The notes under the pieces: generated by a model | Told to the model about the DNA's origin: nothing | Databases searched by the model: none | What the model saw: the letters and a program-made list of their open reading frames with translations, nothing else | Assembly (NCBI RefSeq): GCF_029962835.1 | Contig: NC_080577.1 | Location: 6,138,001-6,202,000, forward strand | From: Magnolia sinica | Taxonomy: Eukaryota > Streptophyta > Magnoliopsida > Magnoliales > Magnoliaceae | Length of the DNA: 64,000 nucleotides | Direction: 5' to 3' | Translations under genes and position numbers: made by a program | In this document: in pieces, positions 1-12,123 of the stretch | Numbering within the stretch: position 1 is the first letter of the stretch | How the letters are laid out: each line of letters starts with the position of its first letter

Positions 1-2105
1 AGCGACTTTGATGCTATCTCCATTCCTGTCAAAAAATTCGGTCTGATTTTGGTGGTATTAAAAAGATTCCGAGCTATAATATCATCAGAAAATTACATGA
101 TGTAATGCGGACCTTTTGCAAGGTCTACAAGTGGCATTAGCCAATGATCTGAACCGTTCATCCGGTTATCCCTGTCATGGATGACATCACCCACAACGGT
201 AACAATTCAATTCAGTGAGACTTGACCATTGAACATTGGGATTCAATTCAGTGACACTTCATCAATGAATGTTGGGGATTTGTACTTAAAAATAAAAAAT
301 AAAAATTGGGTTCCTATTTTGCTGTCGAACCGGTGATTAGAGGTTGCGTGCGTAACATCTGACCTACCCAACATGCTTGATCCGGCATGTTGGGCAGATG
401 CCCTAAAACTCGGGTCAATCCATGAATCACTTCGGCCACACAAAAGAAAACAGTGTACAACCGCCCAAAGACCAACAAATTCAAGTGGTGGGTCCACGTT
501 GTGTGTATGAAATTTAACCCGTTCAAAAAATACGCCCCACTATAATGATAGGATGCTCCAAGAATCAGGCCAGTCTAATCATCACGTAGTCTCCATTATG
601 TGAATTTGCAGATTTTTAGGGTAATATTACATTAATTTCTATGTTGTGACCCACCTGATGGTTGGATTGGTCTGATATTTGGGACTTTTGGCATCATAAT
701 GAGATATACTTATTCCACCGGTTTCATACCATGCACGCGCTGCATGAACCCCACCGTAGCTAGGTCCCACCACTATTGTACCCGGTCCTTATTTCAATAT
801 TTTAAATTTAATTATTAAACTTTAAACACCAAAGCCACCCAAGTTAAGACTCGATCTGGTCTTTGAGTCAACCCAGTCTTACTAGAAATCCAGTTGAGTC
901 CCGAGTGTTGGGATTTTTGAACAATGTATCCAGCCTAGTAGGTCAGTTTTTTTTTTTTTTTTGAACAATGTATCCAGCCTAGTAGGACAGTTCGTTTAGT
1001 TACAAGGATGCTGTTTTTAAGATTAGGCCATTTTTCTTCCATTTTAGATGACAGGCTAATAATGAACGGTCAGCATTAGTGATACGGTCACCGTATCTGG
1101 TTATCCAAATAGCGTGGGTTCCTAGTTTTTTTTTTTTGTTTTTTTGGGGTAATTCACGTGTACAAGCTGTCCATGCGTTTTCACTTTAAGTCAGGACTCG
1201 GAGGTGCGATATCTAGAGAGGCGCTGGTCCATGTTTTACAACTCAGACGGGCTGCCAGGTATCTGGACCACATTGGATATGGGACCACCCTTTAAAACTT
1301 AGACTGGGTACTACCCCTACCAGAAGGAAGACAGACTAAAGTAGAATTTGAATCTTGCTACAAGTAAGAAAATACTGCTTGTTGGAATTTAATTGGACCA
1401 CATTATCACCTTGCATTTAGTGTTAGGAATATTCAATAATAACGTGAACCAATCAAAATGCAGAAAAATAAAATTTTCTTGCTGCAAACGAAGGATCTAA
1501 ATTATATGAAGTATGTTGGATTGTCCAGCTGTATTCCACGAGCTCACCTCTGATAGAGGCCCGTGAACTAACTAAATCGATCCTGGCACGTAGTATCAGT
1601 TTCCTGTTGCATCCTGGCAAGGGTAGTACCTAATCTGGCCCCTTTAAAATAGGCCAGTCTATCCGCAGGAGCTATAACTCAAGTGGACCACACCAAAGAA
1701 AACAGCTAGGGATTGGAGGGAACATCCACCGCAGAAACATTTAGGTAAAATTTAATGTGGAAGATGCCGTTGATATGTCATCCAACCTTCAATTAAGTTT
1801 TAGGAGTGATTATAAGGTTCCTCAACTAGTGTGTCCCACCAGAGTTTCTAATGAATGGAATTCTTGTTTTTGTATTGTTAAAATGACAATATATACCAGA
1901 TTCACGGTTTAGATTTTACATACACATCACAAGTGAGTGACCCAGAAAATACAATAATTGGCCATTTGAATATCAAAATATTGGAAATTCATTTAATGGT
2001 TGAAAATGAAATATAAAGTGCTACTATTTGAACAAGAAAGTATTTATATATATAAAGTCACTAATCAATCTGATTTTCTAACCAGAACTTATTAGTAATG
2101 GTATA
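1..2105. other. Intergenic, no gene recognised
   Basis: I see no coding region here. The reading frames are short, overlap on both strands and lack recognisable motifs. The stretch is AT-rich with short internal duplications and homopolymer T tracts. Phrases typical of degenerate transposon relics occur, such as GACTCG-rich patches around 840-910, but no element boundary could be set apart from the short duplication at 917-990. Confidence 0.6.
917..990. repeat. 30-bp direct repeat flanking a T tract
   Basis: A 30-bp sequence at 917-946 is repeated at 961-990 with one mismatch. The copies are separated only by a run of T. Read on the minus strand this is repeat, poly(A), repeat, the layout expected for an insertion of nothing but a LINE-derived poly(A) tail with its target-site duplication. 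Slippage is an alternative. Confidence 0.75.
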
Positions 2106-2794
2106 TGTTGATGCAAAAATCTGGTTCACCCTCTTTGAGCTCCTAGACCCGAGCACCTATACAAATGAATGACAATGGAGACCCTGGCTATAGCAGGAGA
2201 CCCTCTGATGTCAAAGTAAGGCTAGGAATTTGGGTCTAAGTAGTGAGGATGGGGTTTTGGGTGAGAGATTTTGCGTACCTGTCCCATTAGATGAGGTCAT
2301 TATTTATACTGTTTGATAGAACGTGGGAGTCCACTAATCTCAACACAATCTCAGCCATTAAGAAAGAATTGCGCATGCGGTGATGTTGTTAGTTATCCCA
2401 TGATCGTGGCAGAGCAGTTAATGTTATCGTGCGTTATTGGAGCAAGCTCGGCTTTACTGACAAAACTCAGCTGGTCGACTAAAGACGAGCCGAGCAGAGC
2501 TTTCCTGAACCGAGCCCAGGCTATGCCAAGTCGGCCGAGGGCGGCCTATGCTAGAGTCGTTAGGGCATGACCTGATCACTTACACAAGGATGGTTTGGAC
2601 TGATCCATCCGAGCCTATATCATTCTAAGTCATGGTTCGGACCTATCTTGCTTGTTGGTTCCTTTTGGTGAAATATCTCCAAAACAATCTCTCGTCTAGC
2701 TGAGCCGACCTTGAAGGTAGTTTAGTTGAGTCGTTCATAATCATAGCTAGGCCAAGCTAACCTTAAAGGAAGTCGGATCAGATTTCCCATAACA
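2106..2794 (-). mobile_element. Solo LTR of a Ty3/gypsy-like element (family B)
   Basis: On the minus strand this begins TGTTATGGG and ends GCATCAACA. It carries a TATA-like TATAAATAATG and, near its 3' end, the phrase TGACATCAGAGGGTC. The same start, end and phrase occur on the plus strand at 13319-14034. The flanking pentamers GTATA (2101-2105) and GTATC (2795-2799) agree in four of five positions, fitting an aged 5-bp target-site duplication. No primer-binding site or internal region is adjacent, so it is most likely a solo LTR. The family could belong to the Tat/Athila-type group; that is inference. Confidence 0.6.
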
Positions 2795-4534
2795 GTATCC
2801 ACATTTATGAGTACGGCACGTATATAAATTCTGAGTGCCTGTGTGTCAAGCTAAATAGTTTCTAGAGTATCAAATATCCGTGATTTCCTCTTTTCGAGGA
2901 CTGGGATTGCGTCCTGCCTCAGCCCGTCTGTAGTCAAGAAGCTGCGGAACTTTGTGGGGGCTCCCTATGTTATATCTGTCTATCTGCCTTATCCATCCAT
3001 TTTCTTAAATCATTTTAAAGCATGAGTCTAAAAATAAGGCATATTCAACACTCAAAACCACACCACAAGTGACTTGCATCTAATGCAACCCAAGCTTACG
3101 ATATAGTGTCGTCCACGTGAGCATTAGATCAGCATCATTTTTGACCTCATATCTTAAAATAATATAAGAAAAGGGATGAATAAAATAGATAAACAAATAC
3201 GTCATGGTCGGCTCCCACATAGATCTGCCCATTCATGGCTAGACAGGCAGGAGTAAGACGCAATCCCTATCCTTTTTTCCTTAGATATACAAGACGATCG
3301 CTGTCTCACTTAATGTGTGCATCTATGGAGGTACGTGTATGGTGGGACCACGTGTAGGAAGTGGTGGTGAGGCTTTATTTATTTATTTATTTTTGTTAAG
3401 ATATATGTATTTAGATTTTTATTGTTTTCTTTCTTCGTTTAAAAGTTATGACCTCCGCTGACATCATAGATTAACTGGGTTGGATCAGCACTTGGACTGG
3501 GCATTCGTCCTCTGGTCTAGGTTTTAAATAACTGGCCCTGAGTTGAGTATTATCCAACTCAGTCTGGCGGTGACGGAGCTGATAATAATCTTGACATGTT
3601 GATAGTCCTACATTGCTGGAAAGAAAATAGAGCATCATGTTGTGGAGGAAACTGAATTAGTCTACCATACAGAAAATTATGACTAACCAAGAGAAAGAGC
3701 TTGGAGGATATGGTTAATAATTCTTACGATAGAGAGATCAACCCCCAAGTCGACCCGAGCTAAGCTTCCTAAGGATAGAGTTCAGTTGCAAGAGTCATCT
3801 CCCAATTGTTGAGCAGATCGACTATAGCTAGGGTAGGGTGAGGATCTTGGAGAAAATTTTACCTGGAGTCAAGAGAACGGAAAGGTACATTCCACGGATG
3901 ACTCTCATCATCAGGTGGCCGACTCAGATCGACTACATCGGTCCTGAGTCGAGTTGGGACTCGCCCGAGTCTTGGGGCGACTCGTGGAATGAATCGGACT
4001 GGATTAAGCTTAGTCCGAGTTAACTCGGACGAGTGGTATCAGACTCATCCGAGTCTTAAAACCATAAATGCAAATGTACTTCATGTTAGTCTGATTTTGG
4101 ATAAGATTCTTTGAATAGGTGAAGTGAGACAGGTGTGCCAAGAGGTCCCAATTCAAATGTGAGAGCACATGGCATTTACAGGATGAGAGAAAGAACACAA
4201 GCGTGTGAATTGTATGGGGCCCACCCATGATGTTTAGGAGGAATCCAAACTGTGCATCTGGTGCAAAACCCCATTATGACCATACATTCCAAGAATCATC
4301 CCGATAGAAAACTCGGGTGCGACACACCACTAGGAGAAATGTACAATCATTCCTAAAGCCCATATATTTTCACTTTTTGTGGATCACCTAGCTTGAGCTT
4401 CGGTGTATCCGTTTACCGAGTGGGATGCACCTGATTGTCAGGTTTGATGACATGGTGGACCCCACATTCCATCTGTAAGTGCCTATGGTGGGTATCACCC
4501 TCCCATTAATCTCCATTGTTCCGTTTGTTGTGGT
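2795..4534. other. Intergenic, no gene recognised
   Basis: No coding region is supported. A GACTCG-rich patch at about 3900-4064, ending GAGTCTTAAAACC, resembles one end of the small hAT-type element at 44289-44453 in the opposite orientation, but its other end could not be found, so it is probably a fragment. Confidence 0.5.
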
Positions 4535-4816
4535 CCACCTGAGTTATTGATCAGGCAGGGCTAACGTTGGGGAATGCATCTAGTAGGCGAGTAGGATGGT
4601 ACTCCAAAATCAGGCCGGGCTCCACGAAGCTGGAACTTATGTAATTAAGATGCCATGGAACATAGGTGAATATTCCCACCTGAGTTATTGATTAGGCAGG
4701 GCTAACGTTGGGGAATGCATCTAGTAGGCGAGTAGGATGGTACTCCCAAATCAGGCCCAGCTCCACAAAGCTGGAACTTATGTAATTAAGATGCCATGGA
4801 ACATAGGTGAATATTC
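4535..4816. repeat. 141-bp tandem duplication
   Basis: Two head-to-tail copies of a 141-bp unit (4535-4675 and 4676-4816) differ at only a few positions. The unit starts CCACCTGAGTTATTGAT. No coding content is recognised. The low divergence suggests a recent local duplication shortly upstream of the LINE insertion. Confidence 0.85.
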
Positions 4817-4968
4817 TCCTATAATATATGAGTTGTTCATATATTAAAGGCTCTGGTCTGAAAATAATCTATTCATTAATCAAGTGGGGGCCACATTGCA
4901 CAAAAAAGGAGGGTTGATAAGATGCCAAAACATTTTACAATCCGTGTCCACAATTGGCCCAGTTGATG

Positions 4969-5291
4969 GCAAGGTGGGTAGCAGAATTTCAGGATGGCAA
5001 ACCAGATTTCTGTCGCAAGCAGGTTGGTTAACGCTCATCAAGCACGTCTTGGGCAGCATTCCTCTTCACACCATGGCAGCCACAAAAGTCCCGAGGCAAT
5101 TGATTGAAGAGTTGGAGTGCAGGTTTGCACACTTCTTATGGGGCTGGGCGGATGACAAAAAGAAGGTGCAGTGGGTAGCATGGAGAAAGTTTACAAGACC
5201 TATTGAAGAAGGTGGTGTAGGCATTAGGAAGTTAGAAAAAGTGTTGTTGGTTCTTCGTAGGAAAATGGCGTGGAATGTAAAGTATGGGTAG
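4969..5291 (+). pseudogene. LINE reverse transcriptase, C-terminal fragment
   Basis: The frame from 4969 reads GSRISGWQTRFLSQAGWLTL and continues through LIKHVLGSIPLHTMA to a C-terminal FLWGW. This matches the thumb/connection part of plant L1-type reverse transcriptases, where a GW..K.LS.AGR.TLI.SVL motif is followed by IP.Y.M and FLWG. The catalytic YADD region is absent because the element is 5' truncated. The frame closes at a stop at 5289-5291, and homology continues in other frames downstream (about 5380-6120, zf-RVT-like), so this is a decayed copy. Confidence 0.8.
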
Positions 5292-6290
5292 AAGGAAAGC
5301 CCATAGGTGTTGTATATGAGAGCCAAGCATCGGAGGGACTTAGAGGATGGTAGTACGTTTCCCTTATCGTCGTTGGCTTCCCCTTTTTGGAAAAAAATTA
5401 GAAATAAGCTTCTGGTTATTGTAAATAATATTCAATGGTAAGTTGGGAATGACGAGATCAATGTTTGGTTTACTAACTAGACGGGGCTAGGGCCTCTTCA
5501 ATCTTTGGTAAGCATGCCTATTCCACAAGAGCTGCATTCTTTACGGGTGAAACATTTTATAGGTACTGCGGGTCCTCTCCCTCCATCCTCTGTTAACCTT
5601 TATCTGTCTCAAGATACTTTTAACTTCATAGTCTAGAGGGGTTTGGTGATATTAGATGAAACTCCGTTGTGTTTCTAGCCGTTAGATTCTTCGATTGCCT
5701 TTTCGACTAAATCGGCGTGGCAGTTGGGAAGGGAAACAGTGCAGGGCGGTTGGTGGCATTCCTAGATCTGGCATCCAAAAATTCCTCCTAAGATATCTCT
5801 GTTCTGTTGGAGATTAATGAAGGGAGTCATTCCTATGGACGCTCAAGTTCAAGGCAAAGTTGTCCAGATTGCTTCTAGGTGTTCTTGCTGCTATGACACT
5901 AGCAAGTCCAACCCGCAAGTGGAAACTCTGCAACATCTGTTTTTGCAAGGCCAGCAGGCGAAAACAATTTGGCAATATTTTTCAGCTATTTGCGGTATCG
6001 CTTATTTTTCCCACTTTGCAGTTGACGACCAGATTAAGCAATGGAGGAGTGCAGCTACTTCTAGTGCAGCGTCAGCCATCATCAGGAAGGTTGTTCCTCT
6101 TCTGATTTTATGGGAGCTATGAAGAAGTAGAAATGGGGCCAAGTATGAAGATCGCCCATCGCTAGCTTCCATTTATATAGCCCGTATCAGGTGGTGGGTG
6201 ACCGCTCTGCTTGAGGACCATGTTAAAGTGAAGTAGCTGTTAGCTGGGGTTAGCTTTAGAGGCCAGCCTCATGTCAGGCATCCATGCCCA

Positions 6291-6715
6291 GTGGAGGTGA
6301 TCAAATGGGGGAAACCAGCCAGAGGCTGGGTGAAATTAAACGTTGATGGATCAACGTGTGGTAATCCAAGTCGTTCAGGTGGAGGTGGGGTCTATAAGAG
6401 TGTAGATGGAAAGCTGCTCTTCGCATTCTCAGCCAGTTATGGGGTGGGGACTAATAACAGGGTGGAATTGAGAGCAATCACGATTGCCTAATCTTATGCC
6501 TAGAGCATGAGTTTCAAAAAATTGTGATTGAATCAGACTCCACGGTGGCGGTGAGCCTCATTTCTAGAAATCCTCTCGTTCCTTGGCAATGGCGTCTGTG
6601 GGTCAGCAGAATTAACAAGCTGGGACAACTTGCTTCATTAGTTTTTTCAGTGATTCACAGAGAAGGAAATGGTCCGGCGGATGGGATGGCGAGGGAGGGT
6701 AGCTACAAGTAAGTA
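6291..6715 (+). pseudogene. LINE RNase H domain, frameshifted
   Basis: Two adjacent frames (6291-6491 and 6524-6712) together show the plant LINE RNase H pattern: VKLNVDGSTCGNPS (first Asp), NRVELRAI (Glu), IESDST (second Asp) and VIHREGNGPADGMA (final Asp with the N..AD..A motif). The four acidic positions are visible, but a stop after the Glu motif and a frame change separate the halves, so no functional protein is expected. It is the 3'-terminal domain of the LINE at 4969-6995. Confidence 0.8.
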
Positions 6716-7012
6716 ACCAAAGTATTCGATAATATCGGGGATCTCAATCCTCATGTGCGCGGGCTCTTATTCCTAGACAGGACTAGGCTTGGCTCTATTA
6801 GATCCTCTCACGTGTAGTTGTATAGATTTTTTGATTTTTTGGTGATAGGGGAGGCTGTGGACGGTTGTCCTCTTGTTGGGCTTCCATATTTTTTGGTCAT
6901 GGGTCGACTTCTTCATATGGTGTTGTAATAGTTTTGCTCATATTTACACAAAGCTTCTTAAAAAAAAAAAAACAGAAAAAAAAAATAAAAATAAAAATTG
7001 GCCCAGTTGATG

Positions 7013-7387
7013 ATGAGCTAGCATACCTTCCTTATTTTGAGGGACATCATACGTAGAATGTTAGACCATTCATCACGCATGCATTGACCATTCATCATAG
7101 GATGCACGAGTTTTCGATTTTAGCAAGTGGGGTCATTTTAAGGAAATCTAGACCATTGGTTCTTGCCCCCCAACTTTGTTGATCTCCTTGACGGTATAAA
7201 CATAACCCTTTAATTTGTAATCAAAGGATATATATATCGTAACATATTAACATATCAAGGGGCGAAGAGTCTTTAGTGGTATATAACGTCCTAAGCAGTA
7301 TGTGAATATGCTTGTTAGTTGCTAGGGAACTATTTCCCGGTTAGCAGATTGGCTAGTGACCCTGCCACTGGCCAATGGCTAGTGTTT
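7013..7387. other. Intergenic, nothing recognised
   Basis: I see no gene, RNA or clear element between the LINE and the foldback element. Confidence 0.5.
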
Positions 7388-7818
7388 GGTGCTCAGCGAG
7401 CCCCACCATAATGTGTGTATTTCATCCATGACATCCATTCAATTTTTAGATTATTTTATTAAACTAGCTTAAAAATGATGTGGATCCAAATCTCAAGTAG
7501 ACCACATCATAGGAAATAGTGTTGATTCAATGCTCACCATTAGAAAAATTGGGTGCCACAAAATTTTTGGATCAAGCTAATATTTATTTATTTATTTCCT
7601 TTATCCAGGTGTATATGACCTAATCAACAGGTTGGATGTCAAATAAATATTATAGTAGGCCATAGGAGGTTTTTAATGGTAGACATCCAATGACTACTGT
7701 TTTATCCACTTGAGATTTAAATTTGTCATATTTTTTAAATCAATCCTTAAAGAGATTTATAAAAATAGATGAACAGGGATAAAACACATACATCATAGTA
7801 AGGCTACAGAGCAGTGGC
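7388..7818. mobile_element. Foldback/MITE-like element (family A)
   Basis: The left end (GAGCCCCACCATAATGTGTG and following) and the right end are imperfect inverted repeats. Both contain the pattern CCACCATGATGTATGTGTTTTATCC in diverged form. The interior keeps a fixed order of phrases (AAGTAGACCACATCATAGGAAA, TTTTGGATCAAGCTAATAT, CAACAGGTTGGATG, ATCCACTTGAG) that recurs at 17393-17876, 38655-39095 and in fragments elsewhere. No coding capacity is seen. Class is uncertain because no target-site duplication was found. Confidence 0.65.
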
Positions 7819-9531
7819 CACCATCCACCATGCTAGCCAAACTGCATCCATTTCCTGACCTCTAAAAAATGCTAACTTGGGTTTAAAAATGATCCTTAAA
7901 AATAAGGAATTTTATACACAATGGAGGATAGAGGAAAAAGATAATGAGATCATCAGATCTATCAACTTCAATGCTTGATTCGAATAGTCAATATTTTAAA
8001 ACAAATTTGCTGCCCTTTTTTTTGGTAGTTTCAGTAAGTGCAAACGAAGGAAATATACAAATTGTCTTCAAGATGCAATAAACTTTCAATCCGAATTTCA
8101 ATACAAAAATTTGTACATTTAAGTATTGAACAGATCTCTAGATTTGACACCAATATACATTCAAGACGTTCAAAAAAAACTTATGGCGATTGAAGGGTCA
8201 CGGAGTTCTTCCTGGAGAAATGCTAATGTACCTTTTTAAGAAATTCATACTCATTCACAGCAAATCATTGTCTTTCATGAAAGAACATAACTCTTTATAC
8301 TATGACAGTTATTTCCGTATCCTTTCAGACAAATACAGTTATAAAATTATAGCCACATGTTCTAATCATCTTAATTATTGCCACATAAGCGACATGTGGC
8401 ATAGGTGTCACATGTACAACCATGTCACAGTCACTCTAAATCAATACTTAGGTTAAAATACTTATCGGTAAACCATAATTCAATTAAAGTTGCACCGTGA
8501 CTTAAAAAGATTTGAACTAGTGCCAAAACCCCTTCTCTTACCATCTGATTATACGTTCTCCTTACGAAAAGTTTTGATTATCAATATATTTATTTACTTG
8601 TTAAAATAACTTTTTAATTTTGAAATTTATTTTTTTAATTTAAAAAAACACAACAATGAAGGACCCAGTACAATAATGGCATGAAATAATCAGGCTTTAT
8701 AGGGCCCAAGGACCGTATCAAATCTACAGTTCAGTGTAGGTAAACTTGGGCACCTCATATTCACAATACTAACAAAAATAAATTCGGTCAAAGAATCATG
8801 TTAGGCTACGCTATGAACCTATGTAAAATTATATCTAAAATTATTAAAACTCATAGTTTGGCATACCTGAATTTTGGGTCGAGCTGATTTTTATCGATAT
8901 CTCTTCATCCTGGTCTGACTTACCCGCTAAACGGGCTAGATGGCATGCAGACATCACAATGACCCAATGAAAGTTTCTATGATGAGATCCCCATCCTATA
9001 TGGCCCAGCTGAGCATTGGGTCCCCCTGATATTTTGGCTCAGGTACCAACATGATGTGTTACAACATATGTACGGAGTGGATGTTACACAAACACCAAGG
9101 TTCGCACTCAAAGCTCTTGCGTTGCACAATCTACATACAACAGGTGTTGCTGGGGATTCCGGTCAATTCCAGAAAGTTGTACGGAGCGAAAGAGCGGAGG
9201 AGATTTAAAATCAACTGCCTTCAAAAGGACACAATCGTTACTGCTAAGGACTGGGAATCTGGTTGTACCAAAAGACAAGGACACTGGTGTCTTTATGACC
9301 TAAACAAATGGGTCCTCAATAATTGATGATGATATGTGAAATAATGGAACTACCTGGGCTACAGTATACGTTTTGTTGCACTGGCATTGTCCAGAGATAA
9401 ACCTTTTTCTACTCTGGCGGAGTGTGGTGAATGATACACACAGGTAATTATAAATTACTTAGAAATTGCATTATACTGGACCAAATAAGTAATTTTGAAC
9501 GGTCCAATTATGGAACTTGTTGCGAAAAATT
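7819..9531. other. Intergenic, no gene recognised
   Basis: AT-rich sequence with isolated short frames (for example 8190-8456 and 9051-9326) whose products match nothing I know. They lack upstream context or conserved motifs. I do not call them genes. Confidence 0.5.
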
Positions 9532-10323
9532 TGATGTGTCCTTCTGCCGACCTATCACCTGCACGAAGGGGAAACAATGGAGACCCTGGGTAGAGTCGAG
9601 GAACCTCCGATGTTAAAGTCAGGGCTAGGATTACTAAAAAAGGGTCTCGGGGACAATGTTTTTGCGTACCTTTCATCTTGGACGTCTCCTTTATTTATAG
9701 GAAGGGGAGGATTTCATCGTGTCAGGATTCTCTTCCTGATATCTTGAAGATTCGGTATCAATTCATTTCTGGACTCTAGCCGATCTCGAAATCTTCGGGA
9801 TTGGGGATCCTTTTACTAGATTTTCGGCAATGTATTTCACTTAATACCATTTCTATCTTTCTCGGATCGGTCCGGGCGGACTGTACTGATGAGTGAGTCT
9901 CGGCCTGCTATAAAGGGTAGGGCTACTTGCCTACTGTCAGATGAGATGAGACTGATTCGTAATCAGTATACTTTCTTTAATCCGATAGCCAACTCTATAA
10001 CTGACCTAAAGATGGGTTGATTTTATGGTCGGTCGGGTGACTTCTGAGTGTTGGGCCTTAGTTAGCCTTTTCGGATGTTGTTGCCTCGTTTTCCAAGTCA
10101 ACTTTATGCATCTTGTATACTTTGTCTTATGGCTCTAGACTTTGTAAGTTTCGGTCAGGATTCACTTCCTACAACTTGAGTTAAGTCTCTCCTTTAGGTG
10201 TTTGGTCTACTTGCCTCGATCGAGCTTGTTACTTCGGAATCTCGGGTGGTGTCAGTAGAGTTGGTCCATTCTATAGCCGAGTCTCTGGACTTGATATTTT
10301 TTTTCTTTTTTTTTTCCCCAACA
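9532..10323 (-). mobile_element. Probable solo LTR (minus strand)
   Basis: On the minus strand the segment begins TGTTGGGGAAAAA and ends GGACACATCA, so it has TG...CA ends. It contains a TATA-like TATAAATAAAGG and, near its 3' end, GACTTTAACATCGGAGG followed by CAGGGTCTCCATTG, closely paralleling the 3' part of the family-B LTRs. The flanking pentamers AAATT (9527-9531) and AAACT (10324-10328) match in four of five positions. No internal domain adjoins it. I read it as an old solo LTR related to, but distinct from, family B. Confidence 0.55.
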
Positions 10324-11454
10324 AAACTGTTTAGATGTACCATGAAATAAGATTTATGTTTACACGACGGTTAAAAATGACGAGTATCCGAAGCTCCTAT
10401 TTCAACAAATAAGTGTCCACTTGTAGGCTATCGGTGTCAACACACGTGCAAATGATCTTGACCGTGGTGAGCAAAACTCGGTTAGAGACAGAGAGAGAGG
10501 CGGCTACATGCATTGGCGACGCATGCACGCTGACACATGCACATGAAGAGAGAGAGAGAGAGACAGAGAGATATGGCCACATGCATTAATGGCCACATGC
10601 ACACTGAACTTCTTTATCATTTTTGGTCCCCTCCGTGTTCTCTGCCACCTCTAAACAATCAATCCAAATCCCAGTGTGCCCCACAACCGTTGAGGATGGC
10701 AATTGGCCGATTTTGGTTAGGGCTGAGCTAGATGCTACCTAGCTAGATGCCCCACAACCGACACTATAAGGACCAAGGCTGCTACTGGCATGGACCTAGC
10801 CTAGCTAGTAGGCCCAAGCCTCAGGCAAAATAAAATTAATTGGACTTGATCCCTTACAATTACGATTTGTTTACTACGTGGATCACACATGTAATGCAAA
10901 GAAATAAACACTTTGAGAAATAAAAACCATTGATCTAGACATAAGATGCACATGTTGCCTAATCAGTCAATGGTTTACTTGTAGGTAGAACATTGTAGAC
11001 ACTCTACTCGACATTGGAACAATTGATCAAACCTGATCAAAAGGATCAGTACTTCTCACAAAGAAAGGTTGAACTGCACACCCCCTCAAGTCTGTGAAAG
11101 TTATTAAGTCCATCCAAATCAGTCCTGGTCTAATCCATCTAATCCAAACCAACTCACATCTTAGTCTGAACCACCTAAACTCCAAAATAAGATCAAATTA
11201 CCCACTTGGCAAGGCGGAAATGCAAAATACGCCCCCATCTCTCCTCCAGTAGTTGTCAAGTCTACTTGTGATCAACAACCAATCAGTCAAGTGTTAAGAA
11301 CTGATTGAAGATGAAGAATGGAAATTATATTTTTACTTCTAATAATGATCCAATTATAACATTATTTTCCAGTTTTTAGTATTTTTATCACACTCCTTTA
11401 ACATTAGTTATTTTGAAAGCCTTTTATAAAAATTCTTAAGAAAATATCACTTTT
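10324..11454. other. Intergenic, no gene recognised
   Basis: Contains GA-rich microsatellite runs around 10485-10570 with repeats of the word CACATGCA. No gene or complete element is seen. Confidence 0.5.
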
Positions 11455-12123
11455 TGACACAGGGAAGGACATGTTGAGGTCAAGCACCGTCTTCATTAGG
11501 GGGATAAGTACTCCGAATCCACGGAGCTTCTCTAGACTGAAGAAAATAGAAAATAATTTCTAAAAATTCCAAAATAATTGATTGATTCTCAAAAACGAGT
11601 TTACACCCTCTTAAATAATGACATGAACCTTGGGAATAAGTTTCAGAATCAAACTATAATTAAAACTCCTAAAAACCGTGACTTACTATAAATAGTAAAC
11701 TTACTATTTACATATGGTCATAATTTCCACTAGACCTTGTGGTTTTTTTGCCAAAAATAGTAAGTATCCTATTTAGATCAACCATTCTATTCTCCTAATT
11801 TTTCTAAGCACTTTTCACGTTGGAAACAACTCATAAAGCCCAACGGCTGAAAAGTTACAATCAAACTAAAACTTATTATAAATAGTAAAAATGAAATTAA
11901 AATCAATTTTTGACCATGATGGAATCTCACAAATTTGGTGTGGGAAACCCGGCTAAAGTAGCTTCTCGTACCCCAAAATCATATATGGCAAGCCAAATAG
12001 CTCATTCCAGTTTGTGAGATATGCCCCTTTTAAAGTTCAGACGGTCCGGATCACTTCCACCTTTGATTGGGCTTTCCTTGGTCCATCTTGGCCATGAAAT
12101 TGTCCGTGACCCACTCTACATCA
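11455..12123 (-). mobile_element. Solo LTR of the CRM-like gypsy family (minus strand)
   Basis: Read on the minus strand it starts TGATGTAGAGTGGGTCACGG and ends CCTTCCCTGTGTCA, colinear with the LTRs at 25965-37719 over its full length, including the paired TAAATAGTAAG / TTTACTATTTA arms. The first codons still read as an open frame ending at the same TGA as in the other LTRs. Flanking pentamers CTTTT (11450-11454) and CTTTG (12124-12128) match in four of five positions. It is more diverged than the array LTRs, hence an older insertion. Confidence 0.85.

Larger units (their letters stand above)
4969..6995 (+). mobile_element. 5'-truncated LINE (L1-type) with 17-bp target-site duplication
   Basis: The 17-bp sequence AATTGGCCCAGTTGATG occurs at 4952-4968 and again at 6996-7012. 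Between the copies lie, in order, the C-terminal part of a non-LTR reverse transcriptase, a zinc-finger-like RT tail, an RNase H domain and an A-rich tail (about 6960-6995) abutting the second copy. Homology to LINE reverse transcriptase starts right after the first copy, so the 5' end was truncated during target-primed integration. Several in-frame stops and frame changes make it a dead copy of about 2.0 kb. The intact target-site duplication makes the boundaries secure. Confidence 0.9.
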
